Shown here in pieces: positions 56,301-59,704 of a stretch of 64,000 nt of DNA (position 1 is the stretch's first letter; each line of letters begins with the position of its first letter). The notes below the pieces were generated by a model. It had not been told where the DNA came from. It worked only from the letters and a program-made list of their open reading frames with translations, and ran no database searches. Both the position numbers and the translations under genes were made by a program. Source of the stretch: Elgaria multicarinata webbii (taxonomy: Eukaryota; Chordata; Lepidosauria; Squamata; Anguidae); contig NC_086175.1 of assembly GCF_023053635.1 (NCBI RefSeq), positions 126,250,240-126,314,239 of the forward strand, given 5' to 3'.

Positions 56301-58984
56301 AGAGCAGTGCGACAATGGAATCAGTTACCTAGGGAGGTTGTGGGCTCTCCCACACTAGAGGCCTTCAAGAGGCAGCTGGACAACCATCTGTCGGGGATGC
56401 TTTAGGGTGGATTCCTGCATTGAGTGGGGGGTTGGACGCGATGGCCTTGTAGGCCCCTTCCAACTCTGCTATTCTGTGATTCTATGATCTCTCTTCCCAA
56501 AAGAAACCAAACACAGGTAGCACTTCCCACGAATGTTCTCATCACTACAGTTTGAGGCTGACTGGCCATACTTTTAAAGGGGAAGTTTACGCACACTCGG
56601 ACTGCGTTTATGGGGATGTAGAAGGGTGGGAGCCATTCATAACGTAAGGACTCAAGCAAAGGGATAAAACAGGAGTGTTGGATCCCTTTTAGCCCAAGGG
56701 ACAAATTCCATTTTGGAAAAGCTCTCGTGGGCCACATTCCAATGGTAGGTGTGGCCAAAGGCAAAAGAGGTGGGGCCAAAAAGACCAGCATATTTTAGCA
56801 TAAAAATCTTCCTGCCAGTCACTAGGAGAGGCATTTCAACCTTTTAGAATAGGGGAGGGGAACTACACAGAAGCCAGAAAATCACCAAGAGATCAGTGGT
56901 TGGGGTGGGAGAAGGGGTGAGGTCAGAGGAAGGCGGTGTGGCCGTCTGGGGAATCCAGAAGGGTCAGATTTAGCCCCCGGGTCTGACATTCTGGAATCCT
57001 GGAATAAACAAACAGGAAGTCTCACCTTATTCATGGAGAGTTGCTTTTCAACAAATTCAGAAACGGTGCCCCAAATACTAAGGACCTCTGAAATGTAAAG
57101 AAATGCATATTTATCGTATAACACCCTGGTCCTGTAAAAAGAGAAATCATGGTCTGAGCATTATTATCAGTAGCTCCTTCTTTCCTAGAGAGAGGGCGGG
57201 CTTCTTAAATTAGGTGGAAATCACGTTGTCTTTACCAGGGCTTTGCTTCCTGCTTCTCTTGCGCAATTGTAATGGGCTGCATTACCTGGGGGGAGAGGAG
57301 CAATCACGTGGTCTATAATTGAAAACTTCCCCTCTTCTCAGTGCTTGTAGCTTTGAATGGAACAGTGCCCTCTTGTGGGTGCTTTGTAGTGCAACCTTGG
57401 CTCCGCCCAGTAGGAAATCCCACAATATTTCTGAGGAACTGGGATATCCAGGGTTTCTTTTTAGAATGGAATAACTGGGGGAAGGCGCAGGAGATGTACA
57501 GGAGGTTGACGTAGACGTCAAAAGGCCCCACAAACTTCCGTGAGTGGCCAGTCACAAGCATTGCCTTATTTCGCTTGTGTTAAGAGCCCCAGAGACTCCC
57601 ATGCTACCAATATTTAATATTCAATTGACTTTTAGGCACAGGTGATAAGGTTGAGTTACTTCAGTATCACTTCTGAATTTAATTTATGATTCTAAAGTTT
57701 TGCCATGGAATGCTTCAAATGATTTATATCCTTATTGAGATTTCCCAAACAAACACATTATAAGTAATTGAGATCAGTGTATTGCAAACAGCATTGCAAG
57801 AGCTCAGCTGCTAAAAGCAGCTGAGATCAGGAAGTGATATGTAAGCAGAATAAACTTTGCAAAGTTTATTTTGCAACGTTGCCATTGGTAGCAACGGAGG
57901 GTTTTTTTCTTCTTTAGCTCCTGTGTGTGTGCATTTGCTGGGGTGGGGGCAGGGGCAGGTAGAGAATTGAGATAGGACGCAACTGAATGGGAAGGTCTAA
58001 CACATACACCCTGACCCAAATCAGGGTCCCGCACACCTACACTAAAGTTTTAATAAGTTAGAATCAGCTACATGCTATGCATTTAAAGAAGCATGTAGTT
58101 TAACCTTAAGCAAGTGGGCCAACCTTTCATTTATTTATTTTTCTATACTGTTCACAAAGATTTTTTTAAAAAAACCACCACCATCAGACATCAGGTTTGC
58201 AGGATCTATTCAACAGAAACCAGGTGCAAAATAGTAATTCAGACAGAAGGACACACATGGAGAATTAAGGAGCTGGGCGTCTTGGAGGACATGTTCAGCC
58301 CAGGAATTTGTGACCAGTTCCAAAACTCGGCTCACAAGTCCTTTCACACAAAAATCTACTCCTGGGGTCATCCCCACCCCCTCAGCATTTTTTTCCAGCA
58401 ATTGGGGAGCGGGGAAGACTTTTAGCTGCTCGACATTTGGGACTCAGAAGAGAAATCCTTGCCAATCAACTTCAATTCACCCAGAGATCTGCCAGTAATT
58501 CCTGATAGGCCTTCTGCCCAAACCTGAGTACTGTATCTAGAGCTGCTTTCTCCAACCTGGTGCTCTTCATTTGTGTTGGACTGCAACTCCCACACTGGCT
58601 AGGAATGATGGGAGTTGTAGTCCAACACATCTGAAGGGTGCCAGAGGTTGGAGAAGGCTGCTCTCTTTCGTCTTTACTGGATCGATTGTCAATTGATGTC
58701 CTTGATCTAGTTCTAGTGTTATAAGACATACGGAGGAGGAGGAGAGCATTTAAAAAAAGAAAAAGCAAGATTTACTGTAAAAATAAATACTAGGCACATT
58801 GATAATGGTATATACAGAATAACAATGCTTTATATTATATCAGTATTGTGGTTCATCTAGAAAAGTGGGATTTAAAGAATGGAATTATTTAAAAGAATTA
58901 CTTACCTTCCGAAGTGAGCTTGGGCAGCGTTAGGAACATATTCCTGCCCGCCTCCAGGATGGCGTTGTGGATGGTCTCCAGCAT
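24281..58984 (-). CDS. CCDC81: CCDC81, coiled-coil domain-containing protein 81, complete coding sequence
   Basis: Fifteen coding exons join in frame to 627 codons, against about 652 in human as I recall. In order these are 58984-58906, 57087-57026, 55866-55710, 53318-53062, 49573-49488, 47881-47790, 44411-44294, 37818-37785, 34726-34580, 32781-32674, 31174-31005, 30608-30530, 27956-27730, 26440-26315 and 24422-24281. Exons 1-4 encode two HU/IHF-like domains ([32 protein letters not shown]; then [40 protein letters not shown]). Exons 9-14 are charged and helical ([34 protein letters not shown]), consistent with coiled coils. The end carries a Cys cluster ([14 protein letters not shown]) and a PGSRLII tail. 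The family is linked to the centrosome. No lesion is seen. The gene converges on ME3. Confidence 0.96.
24635..24872 (-). mobile_element. tRNA-derived SINE, Sauria type
   Basis: It is the same family and orientation as 21474-21695: CCAGTGTGGTGTAGTGGCTA head, GGGCCAGTCACAGACTCTCA body, and a tail of AAAAGGCAGGATATAAATGC with AATAA repeats. Confidence 0.88.
25257..25460 (+). mobile_element. tRNA-derived SINE, second type
   Basis: GGGGCCATAGCTCAGTGCTA, TTTGCATGCCAAAGGTCCCA and GATTCAAGTCC form a tRNA-like A box/B box head. The body contains GAGATGCTGGGGGTTGAACC and CCATCCGCTGCCAGTTAGAG. Confidence 0.8.
25660..25875 (+). mobile_element. Sauria-type SINE with long (AAT)n(GAT)n tail
   Basis: It is truncated at the head. 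CACTGGGTGACTTTGGGCCA and ACCTACCTCACAGG are followed by GTTGTTGTGAGGATAAAATG and GGCGGGATATAAATGCAATA. It runs into nine AAT and about nine GAT units. Confidence 0.88.
25905..26207 (+). repeat. Unclassified interspersed repeat, copy 2
   Basis: This is the counterpart of positions 1-243. It ends in GAAGGGGTATACAGGGCGTA. It lies in the last CCDC81 intron. Confidence 0.55.
26315..26440 (-). CDS. CCDC81: CCDC81 exon 14
   Basis: The exon is 126 bp, with acceptor GTTTTTCTAG and donor GGCG|GTAAAG. It encodes [20 protein letters not shown] and [20 protein letters not shown], a charged helix. Confidence 0.93.
26441..26885. other. CCDC81 intron, no recognised element
   Basis: A short (AC)n run lies at 26577-26589. 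Nothing else was assigned. Confidence 0.4.
26888..27305. mobile_element. Family C palindromic MITE with internal tandem units
   Basis: The outer ends are GGGTTCACACAACACGCTAA and GTTATGTGAACCCAGCC. The interior repeats a TTCTGCAGGGTGGGTTATCG-like unit of about 50-60 bp several times in both orientations (26928-27060 and 27165-27260). Confidence 0.7.
27306..27729. other. CCDC81 intron, no recognised element
   Basis: This is intronic sequence rich in CCC and AAAC words. No mobile element was identified. Confidence 0.4.
27730..27956 (-). CDS. CCDC81: CCDC81 exon 13
   Basis: The exon is 227 bp, with acceptor TGGACACAG and donor CAACA|GTAAG. It encodes [40 protein letters not shown] and [18 protein letters not shown], matching the conserved FGKN and QLVDQRR segments of CCDC81. 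Confidence 0.96.
28040..28420 (+). mobile_element. LINE ORF2 C-terminal zinc-knuckle fragment
   Basis: One frame reads [20 protein letters not shown] and [11 protein letters not shown], the CxC...H...C pattern common at the end of several LINE reverse-transcriptase ORFs. The clade is not resolved. It is a decayed fragment. Confidence 0.5.
28421..29155. other. CCDC81 intron, no recognised element
   Basis: Nothing assignable was seen on either strand. Confidence 0.4.
29160..29905 (+). mobile_element. L2-type LINE, 3' end of ORF2 plus UTR and (AAAT)n tail
   Basis: The open frame contains [60 protein letters not shown] and [20 protein letters not shown], then [11 protein letters not shown] and stop. 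The 3' UTR ends CCGCCCAGAGAGCTTCGGCT and (AAAT)n. The 153-codon frame is uninterrupted, so the insertion is fairly young. Confidence 0.9.
29970..29993. repeat. (AAAAT)n microsatellite
   Basis: About five AAAAT units. Confidence 0.9.
30011..30177 (+). mobile_element. TA-flanked MITE family A, monomer (167 bp)
   Basis: It begins GGGTGACCATATGGAAAGGA and ends TTTTTGTATCTGGTCACC, with TA on both sides. It corresponds to one arm of the ~310-bp copies, including the end buried in their middles. Confidence 0.85.
30207..30386. mobile_element. CAGTGG-ended palindromic MITE
   Basis: The ends are CAGTGGAAGCTGGTGGCTCC and ACCACCAGCCTCCACTG, with an inner AGAACTCTAAAG / CTTTAGAGTTCTGAC palindrome. TAGCT occurs on both flanks. 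A half copy is at 48813-48909. The CAGTGG end suggests hAT. Confidence 0.65.
30405..30490. repeat. Short palindromic repeat (CCTGGGAGTAAG type)
   Basis: GGCTGCAATCCTTTACCCAC through CCTGGGAGTAAGCCCCACTG to ACATGTATAGG. It is related to 20251-20345. Confidence 0.6.
30530..30608 (-). CDS. CCDC81: CCDC81 exon 12
   Basis: The exon is 79 bp, with acceptor CTCTTTTTCTAG and donor ACAG|GTAAAC. It encodes [20 protein letters not shown] and RALDTQ. Confidence 0.95.
30706..30970. mobile_element. TA-flanked MITE family A, inverted dimer with internal loss
   Basis: GGGTGACCACACGGAAAGG through CCTTTCCATAGGGTCACCC, with TA on both sides. At 265 bp it is shorter than the other dimers. It fills two thirds of the 396-bp intron between CCDC81 exons 11 and 12. 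Confidence 0.85.
31005..31174 (-). CDS. CCDC81: CCDC81 exon 11
   Basis: The exon is 170 bp, with acceptor CTTGACAG and donor GAAGA|GTAAGT. It encodes [40 protein letters not shown] and [12 protein letters not shown], with coiled-coil character. Confidence 0.96.
31175..31668. other. CCDC81 intron, no recognised element
   Basis: No repeat or conserved block was identified. Confidence 0.4.
31670..32380 (-). mobile_element. CR1 LINE 3' fragment split by an L2-type LINE
   Basis: AGAGCCCTGCTGGATCAGAC through GCCTCGAACACTGGAGATAG is CR1 in reverse. It resumes at about 32172 with CATTGATAGCCTCCGCCTCC and TCTTGTGGTAGTGAGTTCC. Confidence 0.85.
31856..32171 (+). mobile_element. L2-type LINE 3' end nested in CR1
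   Basis: GCGCCAGGTCAAGACTTTTC through TGCCCAGAGAGCTTCAGC and a long (AAAT)n. It is 5'-truncated to about the last 20 codons of ORF2 plus the UTR. Confidence 0.85.
32674..32781 (-). CDS. CCDC81: CCDC81 exon 10
   Basis: The exon is 108 bp in phase 0, with acceptor CCAACCACAG and donor CTAC|GTAAG. It encodes [20 protein letters not shown] and [13 protein letters not shown]. The [11 protein letters not shown] segment is a CCDC81 hallmark. Confidence 0.96.
33154..33388. mobile_element. Family B palindromic MITE
   Basis: GGGCCTGATCTACACCAAGC through CCCCAACAGTTGTCAGCGC to GCTTGGTGTAGATTAGGAC, with a partial duplication of GTATATAAAAGGCAGGAGCC inside. Confidence 0.78.
33389..34215. other. CCDC81 intron, no recognised element
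   Basis: No mobile element or conserved coding block was identified. Confidence 0.4.
34217..34317 (-). repeat. (ATT)n and reversed SINE/LINE tail
   Basis: About 16 ATT units (the poly-AAT tail of a minus-strand element) run into TATCCCGCCTTTTGCCC and CAAGGCGGCC. Confidence 0.85.
34326..34451. mobile_element. hAT hairpin MITE (family E) with ZNF143-like motif
   Basis: The ends CAGCCTTCCTCAACC / GGTTGAGGAAGGCTG are flanked by an exact 8-bp duplication TTCTACAG (34318-34325 and 34452-34459). The ZNF143-like word occurs at 34396-34414 in reverse. Confidence 0.93.
34580..34726 (-). CDS. CCDC81: CCDC81 exon 9
   Basis: The exon is 147 bp in phase 0, with acceptor CACCTGCAG and donor CTG|GTAGGG. 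It encodes [20 protein letters not shown] and [15 protein letters not shown]. The CYLC pair and QRAQRN are conserved in the family. Confidence 0.97.
35128..35760 (-). mobile_element. CR1 LINE, ORF2 C-terminus and 3' UTR
   Basis: The minus strand encodes [57 protein letters not shown] and [15 protein letters not shown] over 179 open codons. The 3' end is the CR1 ATTCTATGA type. It is 5'-truncated. Confidence 0.93.
36055..36300 (-). mobile_element. CR1 LINE fragment
   Basis: TTAAAATGTGATGCCCAGAA, CTGGACACGGTTCTCCAAAT and GCAGCCACATCGCACTGCCT are CR1 ORF2 in reverse, more diverged than the copy at 35128. Confidence 0.75.
36318..36515 (+). mobile_element. CR1 LINE 3' end
   Basis: ACTATCAATGGCTACTAGTC through GGCCTTTGGTCTGATGCAGC to CCTACGTTCTTAAG. 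Confidence 0.75.
36563..37560 (-). mobile_element. CR1 LINE 3' fragment split by a TIR element
   Basis: AGTCATGCTGGATCAGACCA stops at 36632. It resumes after 37138 with CTAGTCCAACATAGACC and continues to CCCCCTTGGGTTCTAGG and CCTATCATGGCCCCCC. Confidence 0.8.
36635..37136. mobile_element. CCGTATTTCTTCGATTC TIR element (502 bp)
   Basis: The ends are CCGTATTTCTTCGATTCTAA and GAATCGAAGAAATACGG, flanked by TA. A ~75-bp subunit (GATTCTAAGACGC...TTAGAATCGATGGCGTCTTAG) occurs near each end, so inverted and direct repeats coexist. The ~290-bp middle is unique. Confidence 0.8.
37594..37723. mobile_element. hAT hairpin MITE (family E) with ZNF143-like motif
   Basis: CAGCCTTCCTCAACCTGGGG to a slightly changed right end (AGATTGAGGAAGACTG). 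The motif ACTATAACTCCCAGAATGC lies at 37631-37649. The flanks TTCTAAGC / TTAAGC suggest a decayed duplication. It lies 62 bp downstream of CCDC81 exon 8. Confidence 0.88.
37785..37818 (-). CDS. CCDC81: CCDC81 exon 8 (34-bp micro-exon)
   Basis: The acceptor is TTCTGACTAG and the donor TTACAG|GTGAGT. It supplies the one base completing AGG and then [11 protein letters not shown], restoring phase 0 for EMCYLC of exon 9. The frame fit on both sides supports it, although it is short. Confidence 0.8.
37819..38575. other. CCDC81 intron, no recognised element
   Basis: No repeats or conserved exon were recognised. Confidence 0.4.
38576..39030 (+). mobile_element. Solo LTR of an LTR retroelement (455 bp, fossil)
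   Basis: It begins TGTTGG and ends CCAACA, flanked by the 5-bp duplication CACAC (38571-38575 and 39031-39035). A TATA-type box TATATAAG lies at 38781-38788. No internal region adjoins it, so it is a solo LTR left by recombination. The family (Gypsy or endogenous retrovirus) cannot be decided from the LTR alone. Confidence 0.72.
39036..39540. other. CCDC81 intron, no recognised element
   Basis: Nothing was assigned. Confidence 0.4.
39550..40050 (+). mobile_element. Modular palindromic DNA transposon (family C), TAGAACTCCAC variant
   Basis: GTTCAGACAACATGTTTCTC to ACATGTTTTCTGAACTGAGCC. It shares GCAGCAATGGCTGATGGGAT, GGGAGGACCGGGGGAGGAGA-like and GGAGAGTACCCCCTA with 6600-7134, but its palindromic words differ (AGAACTCCACAGTGGAGTTT). 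Confidence 0.78.
40055..42050. other. CCDC81 intron, unassigned, includes a 157-codon open frame
   Basis: Minus-strand positions 40827-40354 read open for 157 codons with a hydrophobic start upstream ([19 protein letters not shown]) and no family I recognise. The region is less repetitive than its surroundings. Chance remains the simplest explanation. Confidence 0.3.
42057..42371. mobile_element. TA-flanked MITE family A, inverted dimer (315 bp)
   Basis: It begins AGGTGACCATATGAAAAGG and ends CATACGGTCACCC, with TA on both sides. The middle is ATCTGGACCAGAT. Confidence 0.85.
42595..42690. repeat. Diverged hairpin related to family E
   Basis: CTTCAGATAATTTGGTGTAC, ACAACTCCCATCAGACC and ATGGGATTTGTAGGCCC give a weak palindrome with the ACAACTCCC word. 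Confidence 0.4.
42730..43855 (-). mobile_element. CR1 LINE, ORF2 segment split by a long inverted repeat
   Basis: The 3' side is AGAGCCATGATGGATCAGAC. The ORF2 side encodes [40 protein letters not shown] and [20 protein letters not shown] on the minus strand. CR1 sequence is missing or displaced at the insertion. Confidence 0.88.
42821..43320. mobile_element. GATCTACAC-ended long inverted-repeat element (~500 bp)
   Basis: GGGGGATCTACACAGCGCCG and CACTGTGTAGATCCTCCCC bound arms of about 230 bp. The inverted pairs include GCGCCTCCAGTGCGCCCC, CCTGCCTCGGACTACGCTGG and GGGCTTTATAATAGGAAATC. It lies in CR1 after GTTGACCAGG; CCAGG recurs after it. Confidence 0.85.
43857..44115 (+). mobile_element. 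CR1 LINE 3' end with (ATTCTATG)n tail, nested
   Basis: GGAAGCCAGATTCCAGTTGG through ACCATCTGTCAGGGATGC to repeated ATTCTATGATTC. The minus-strand CR1 seems to resume afterwards (TTGAAAAGCACTGGTCCC). Confidence 0.9.
44185..44258 (+). mobile_element. SINE 3' end fragment
   Basis: CAGACCAATGGTCTGATTCG and AAGGCAGCTTCATATGTTCA are the 3' end of the second SINE type. Confidence 0.6.
44294..44411 (-). CDS. CCDC81: CCDC81 exon 7
   Basis: The exon is 118 bp, with acceptor GTTTGTACAG and donor GCAAG|GTGAGA. It encodes [20 protein letters not shown] and [18 protein letters not shown], a basic then proline-rich linker. The PAKVTGVSL block is family-like. Confidence 0.93.
44412..46060. other. CCDC81 intron, mostly unassigned
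   Basis: It holds small local duplications (CTATAGGCCTGCAG twice near 44990-45016; CAGRCTCTGAACACCAGACC twice near 45226-45297). An AT-rich stretch at about 45505-45925, bounded by TGTGGTAG and ACCACA, could be LTR-derived on the minus strand, but matching duplications were not found. Confidence 0.35.
46066..46287 (+). repeat. Two-unit tandem duplication (~107-115 bp)
   Basis: GGGTAGCTACTCCAAAGAGC...CTGCTGTAGTGCCGCT is followed by GGGTGGGCAGCTACTCCAGA...CTTGTAGTGCTGCCTTGC. The diverged units share CCCCACTGGCC, AGTGGGGNYCTCCAGAGCA and GTAGTGCYGC. Confidence 0.8.
46453..46757. mobile_element. TA-flanked MITE family A, inverted dimer (305 bp)
   Basis: GGGTGACCATATGGAAAGG to TTTCATATGGTCACCC. 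The flanks are CA and TA (one diverged). The middle GAGCTATGCTAGAGTGACCA matches copy 5375. Confidence 0.85.
47105..47170 (-). mobile_element. L2-type LINE 3' end fragment
   Basis: TTATTTTATTTATTACATTT, then CTCCCAATAGCCGAAGCTCT and CTGGGTGG, the reverse of the GCCCAGAGAGCTTCGGC tail. Confidence 0.75.
47285..47538. repeat. Microsatellite cluster: (AC)n, (AAT/AAC)n, (TATC)n
   Basis: (AC) about 20 units at 47285-47325; AAT then AAC triplets at 47436-47488; TATC units at 47519-47538. Confidence 0.95.
47790..47881 (-). CDS. CCDC81: CCDC81 exon 6
   Basis: The exon is 92 bp, with acceptor CTCCTTGTAG. It encodes [20 protein letters not shown] and [10 protein letters not shown]. The donor AAAAAAG|GTTGGC is weak, but phase 1 joins perfectly to exon 7 (GAA AAT GTT). 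An alternative donor 54 nt further on (GTGG|GTAGTAAG) would keep frame and add a hydrophobic stretch. Confidence 0.85.
47882..48359. other. CCDC81 intron, no recognised element
   Basis: Nothing was recognised beyond AT-rich sequence. Confidence 0.4.
48360..48432. repeat. Purine-rich (GGA/GAA)n array
   Basis: GAA and GGA triplets with few interruptions. Confidence 0.9.
48813..48909. mobile_element. CAGTGG-ended MITE, half copy
   Basis: GCACCTTGAATAGCTCC, TTTAGAGTTCTGACTAG, CTGAACCCCGGAG and AGCCACCAGCCTCCACTG match the right half of 30207-30386. Confidence 0.65.
49085..49365 (+). mobile_element. CTCF-motif MITE (family D), copy 5
   Basis: ATGGCATGCTCATAATTGGC, GGGTCCTTTACATGACGCCG and CCAGGACATCTCCCGTGCC match 13409-13806. 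GCCACTAGATGGT lies at 49255-49267. The right end is CCATCTAAAGAAGCG, as in 11777-12000. Confidence 0.78.
49488..49573 (-). CDS. CCDC81: CCDC81 exon 5
   Basis: The exon is 86 bp, with acceptor TTCTGCTATAG and donor CCAAG|GTGGGT. It encodes [20 protein letters not shown] and TFNVAVFP. It follows KALSN of exon 4 in phase 0; the NRPxTxDSVLS-RE junction is conserved in CCDC81. Confidence 0.93.
49725..50285 (+). mobile_element. tRNA-derived SINE split by a hAT-like element
   Basis: The head is GGGCCGTGGCTCAGTTGATA, TTTGCATACAGAAGGTCCGA and AGTTCAAACCC. The body runs to GTCAGTGTAGACAG at 49867. The 3' end resumes at 50226 with GGACCAAGCTGGATGGACCA and AAGGCAGTTTCCTGTCTTCC. Confidence 0.82.
49868..50222. 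mobile_element. TAGGGGTGTGCAC-type element nested in a SINE
   Basis: The left end is TAAGGCCGTGCACAGACC and the right end GGGGTGCACACCCCTA. The interior carries inverted pairs such as CCAATTCAGAATTGG and GGTCCAAATCGG. The flanks (GACAG / GCCAG) are an imperfect duplication. Its ends resemble the hAT at 18946. Confidence 0.72.
50607..50685 (+). mobile_element. L2-type LINE 3' end fragment
   Basis: AACCGCCCAGAGAGCTTTGG, CTATTGGGCAGTATAGAAAT and a degraded AAAT tail. Confidence 0.75.
50717..51029. mobile_element. TA-flanked MITE family A, inverted dimer in opposite orientation
   Basis: GGGAGACCATATGAAAAGG to TTTCATATGGTCACCT, with TA on both sides. The asymmetric middle (TTTAAATCTGGTTGCAGTAT) is reversed relative to copy 5375. 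Confidence 0.85.
51035..51915 (+). mobile_element. L2-type LINE 3' region, diverged, with insertions
   Basis: GGACTGCTGGAATGCATTCT, TCCGCTGGTTCAAAACAAGG, TGAGGCAGGTGGCTACGAAA and CAGGTGAAGACCTT follow the order of 29160-29905. A family E-like hairpin (51275-51355) and the palindrome at 51614 interrupt it. Confidence 0.72.
51614..51717. mobile_element. GATCTACAC palindrome (~100 bp) nested in an L2-type LINE
   Basis: AGGATCTACACTACTGCTTT and AAAGCAGTAGTGTAGATCC are exact inverted arms; the middle is built of GCTTTATAA/TTATAAAGC words. The L2 word GAAGACCTT precedes it and GACTTTTTATTTT follows. Confidence 0.85.
52030..52336 (-). mobile_element. BovB (RTE) LINE fragment, split by CR1
   Basis: GTTCAGTCGCTTCCGACTCT, TTCGTGACTTCATGGACAAG and ATCATCCATCCATCTTGCCC are the well-known BovB ORF in reverse. 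It resumes at 52290 with GGTCGGCCCCTCTTCC and TTGCCTTCCACTTTCCC. Confidence 0.85.
52186..52289 (+). mobile_element. CR1 3' end nested in BovB
   Basis: CATCTGTCAGGGATGCTTTA through ATTCTATGATTCTATGATT. TTGG at both edges is a possible short target duplication. Confidence 0.85.
52345..52405. repeat. Short palindromic repeat (TTACTCAGAAGTAAGT type)
   Basis: CTTACCTGGAAGTAAGTTTT to CCTACTTCTGAGTAGATATG. Confidence 0.55.
52556..53023 (+). mobile_element. CR1 LINE 3' end, antisense to CCDC81
   Basis: AGACAAGCTGGAGCGTGTTC, GGCAACCAGGATGATCAGGG, GGAAAATTTCCTGAATGTTA and CCTTCCAACTCTACTATTCT. It ends 39 bp from the CCDC81 exon 4 donor. Confidence 0.9.
53062..53318 (-). CDS. CCDC81: CCDC81 exon 4, second HU-like domain
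   Basis: The exon is 257 bp, with acceptor CCCTCTTTAG and donor CAAAC|GTATG. It encodes [60 protein letters not shown] and [20 protein letters not shown]. The FKGIGVL turn is the HU-like signature. Confidence 0.97.
53487..53972 (-). repeat. GC-rich GTGTAGAAAGG-ended element, inverted copy
   Basis: The left end is CTTTCTACACTGTGGCTTC and the right end AGGTGTAGAAAGGCCCTAAG, giving TIRs. Interior blocks GTCCCTGTGCGTCCAAATGA-like and CAGTTATCCTGATTTTCC are the reverse of 2640-3115. Confidence 0.65.
53985..54110 (-). mobile_element. CR1 3' fragment
   Basis: GTCCATCTAGTCCAGCATTC through AGTGCAACAGTACCCTCCC. Confidence 0.75.
54240..54865 (+). mobile_element. L2-type LINE, ORF2 C-terminus and (AAAT)n tail
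   Basis: It encodes [40 protein letters not shown] and [16 protein letters not shown], then a stop and further L2 sequence. The UTR ends GGCCCAGAGAGCTTCGGC. It is older than 29160-29905. Confidence 0.88.
55110..55500 (+). mobile_element. SINE 3' part split by a family C palindrome (55167-55471)
   Basis: GCCGCTGCCAGTCAGTGCAG and CCAATGGTCTGA precede the insert; TATAGGCAGCTTCCTATGTC follows. The insert is bounded by ATTCACAAATCACAACAACC and GTTGTCGTGTTGTGTGAACC and is full of AAACCATGGTTTG-type palindromes. Confidence 0.75.
55710..55866 (-). CDS. CCDC81: CCDC81 exon 3, first HU-like domain
   Basis: The exon is 157 bp, with acceptor CCTTTTCCAG and donor CCCG|GTAAG. It encodes [40 protein letters not shown] and [12 protein letters not shown]. 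The PGLGTF beta-turn is the HU-like motif. Confidence 0.97.
56055..56495 (+). mobile_element. CR1 LINE 3' end with open ORF2 C-terminus
   Basis: It encodes [38 protein letters not shown] and [20 protein letters not shown], and ends ATTCTGTGATTCTATGA. The 115 open codons suggest a young copy. Confidence 0.93.
56496..57025. other. CCDC81 intron, no recognised element
   Basis: Words such as GGGACAAATTCCATTTTGGA with AGCATATTTTAGC recur at 50400-50560, suggesting a shared diverged repeat. Confidence 0.4.
57026..57087 (-). CDS. CCDC81: CCDC81 exon 2
   Basis: The exon is 62 bp, with acceptor TTTACATTTCAG and donor AATAAG|GTGAGA. It encodes [20 protein letters not shown]; the IWxxVSEFVxxQL helix is conserved in CCDC81. 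Confidence 0.95.
57088..58540. other. CCDC81 intron 1, mostly unassigned
   Basis: No element was recognised. An interrupted X-box-like word, GTTGCCATTGGTAGCAAC, lies at 57880-57897. Confidence 0.4.
58543..58662. mobile_element. Hairpin MITE related to family E
   Basis: CTGCTTTCTCCAACCTGGTG to GAGGTTGGAGAAGGCTG, with GGGAGTTGTAGTCCAACAC in the right arm. It is more diverged and no clear 8-bp duplication was seen. Confidence 0.7.
58906..58984 (-). CDS. CCDC81: CCDC81 exon 1 (coding part)
   Basis: ATG at 58984-58982 starts [17 protein letters not shown], then LTLPKLTSE and the donor GGAAG|GTAAG. It is the first in-frame ATG. The frame stays open upstream without another ATG for about 40 codons, so the start is inferred from the length and N-terminus of the family. 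Confidence 0.92.
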
Positions 58985-59039
58985 TTTCGCATGGATGTTG
59001 TCCCCTGCCGCTACCAAGGCAAGTCGAAAGCCAGATAGA

Positions 59040-59400
59040 CTGGGCTGATCTTTGGAGGTTTTGCGCCAGGGAGAGCAGCCGTCACGTCCTCTCCTCCACC
59101 GCCTCTTCTGCTCACTTGACTTTAAAGCAGAGCCTTAAAAAGCTCACCCCCATTTCCCTGCTCCCCTTCCTTTTCCTCCTCCGCATCAATGCAAACGAAA
59201 AGAAAAGAAAAGCGTCCTTAAAGGAGCGAGAAAGGCGGAATGTCCGGGCAAAAACGGAGCCTCCACTGTGCAAGAACTAGAGGGCGGGGCCATGAGTAGG
59301 AGGGGAGGGGCTGTCGCTAGGACGCGAGATTCACTCACTGTTACTAGGGGTGACGTCACAATGGAGGCTCCCGGCTCAGCGTGGCGCGAGCCTTTCTCTT
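59040..59400 (-). promoter_or_regulatory. CCDC81: Probable CCDC81 promoter / CpG-rich 5' region
   Basis: This is GC- and CpG-richer than its surroundings. A GGGCGGGGC box lies at 59282-59290 and a full CRE palindrome TGACGTCA at 59351-59358. No TATA box is evident. It lies 60-420 bp upstream of the CCDC81 start codon. Confidence 0.6.
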
Positions 59401-59573
59401 TCTCTTGCTAAGGAAAGGCGGTGGGTGATTGGCAGGAGCAACAGGCAGCAGAGCAGATACCCCGGGGCAGAGCTCTTGTGGCAGTGTGCAACCTATAAAA
59501 GACAGGGTGGGATGCTAATGCAAGCAGCTGAACTTTAATACTTTATTGAATACTGCTACCTATAATAATATAA

Positions 59574-59610
59574 AAATATACAGCACCATGTACATTGATG
59601 GCGCTATATA

Positions 59611-59672
<62 letters not shown>
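59574..59672 (+). mobile_element. LINE 3' tail with expanded (AAT)n
   Basis: ACAGCACCATGTACATTGAT and GGCGCTATATAAATAATAAT equal the tail of the LINE at 62285-62862; then about 18 more AAT units. Confidence 0.85.
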
Positions 59673-59675
<3 letters not shown>

Positions 59676-59704
59676 AGCTAAATAGTAAAACACTGGCACC
59701 CCTA

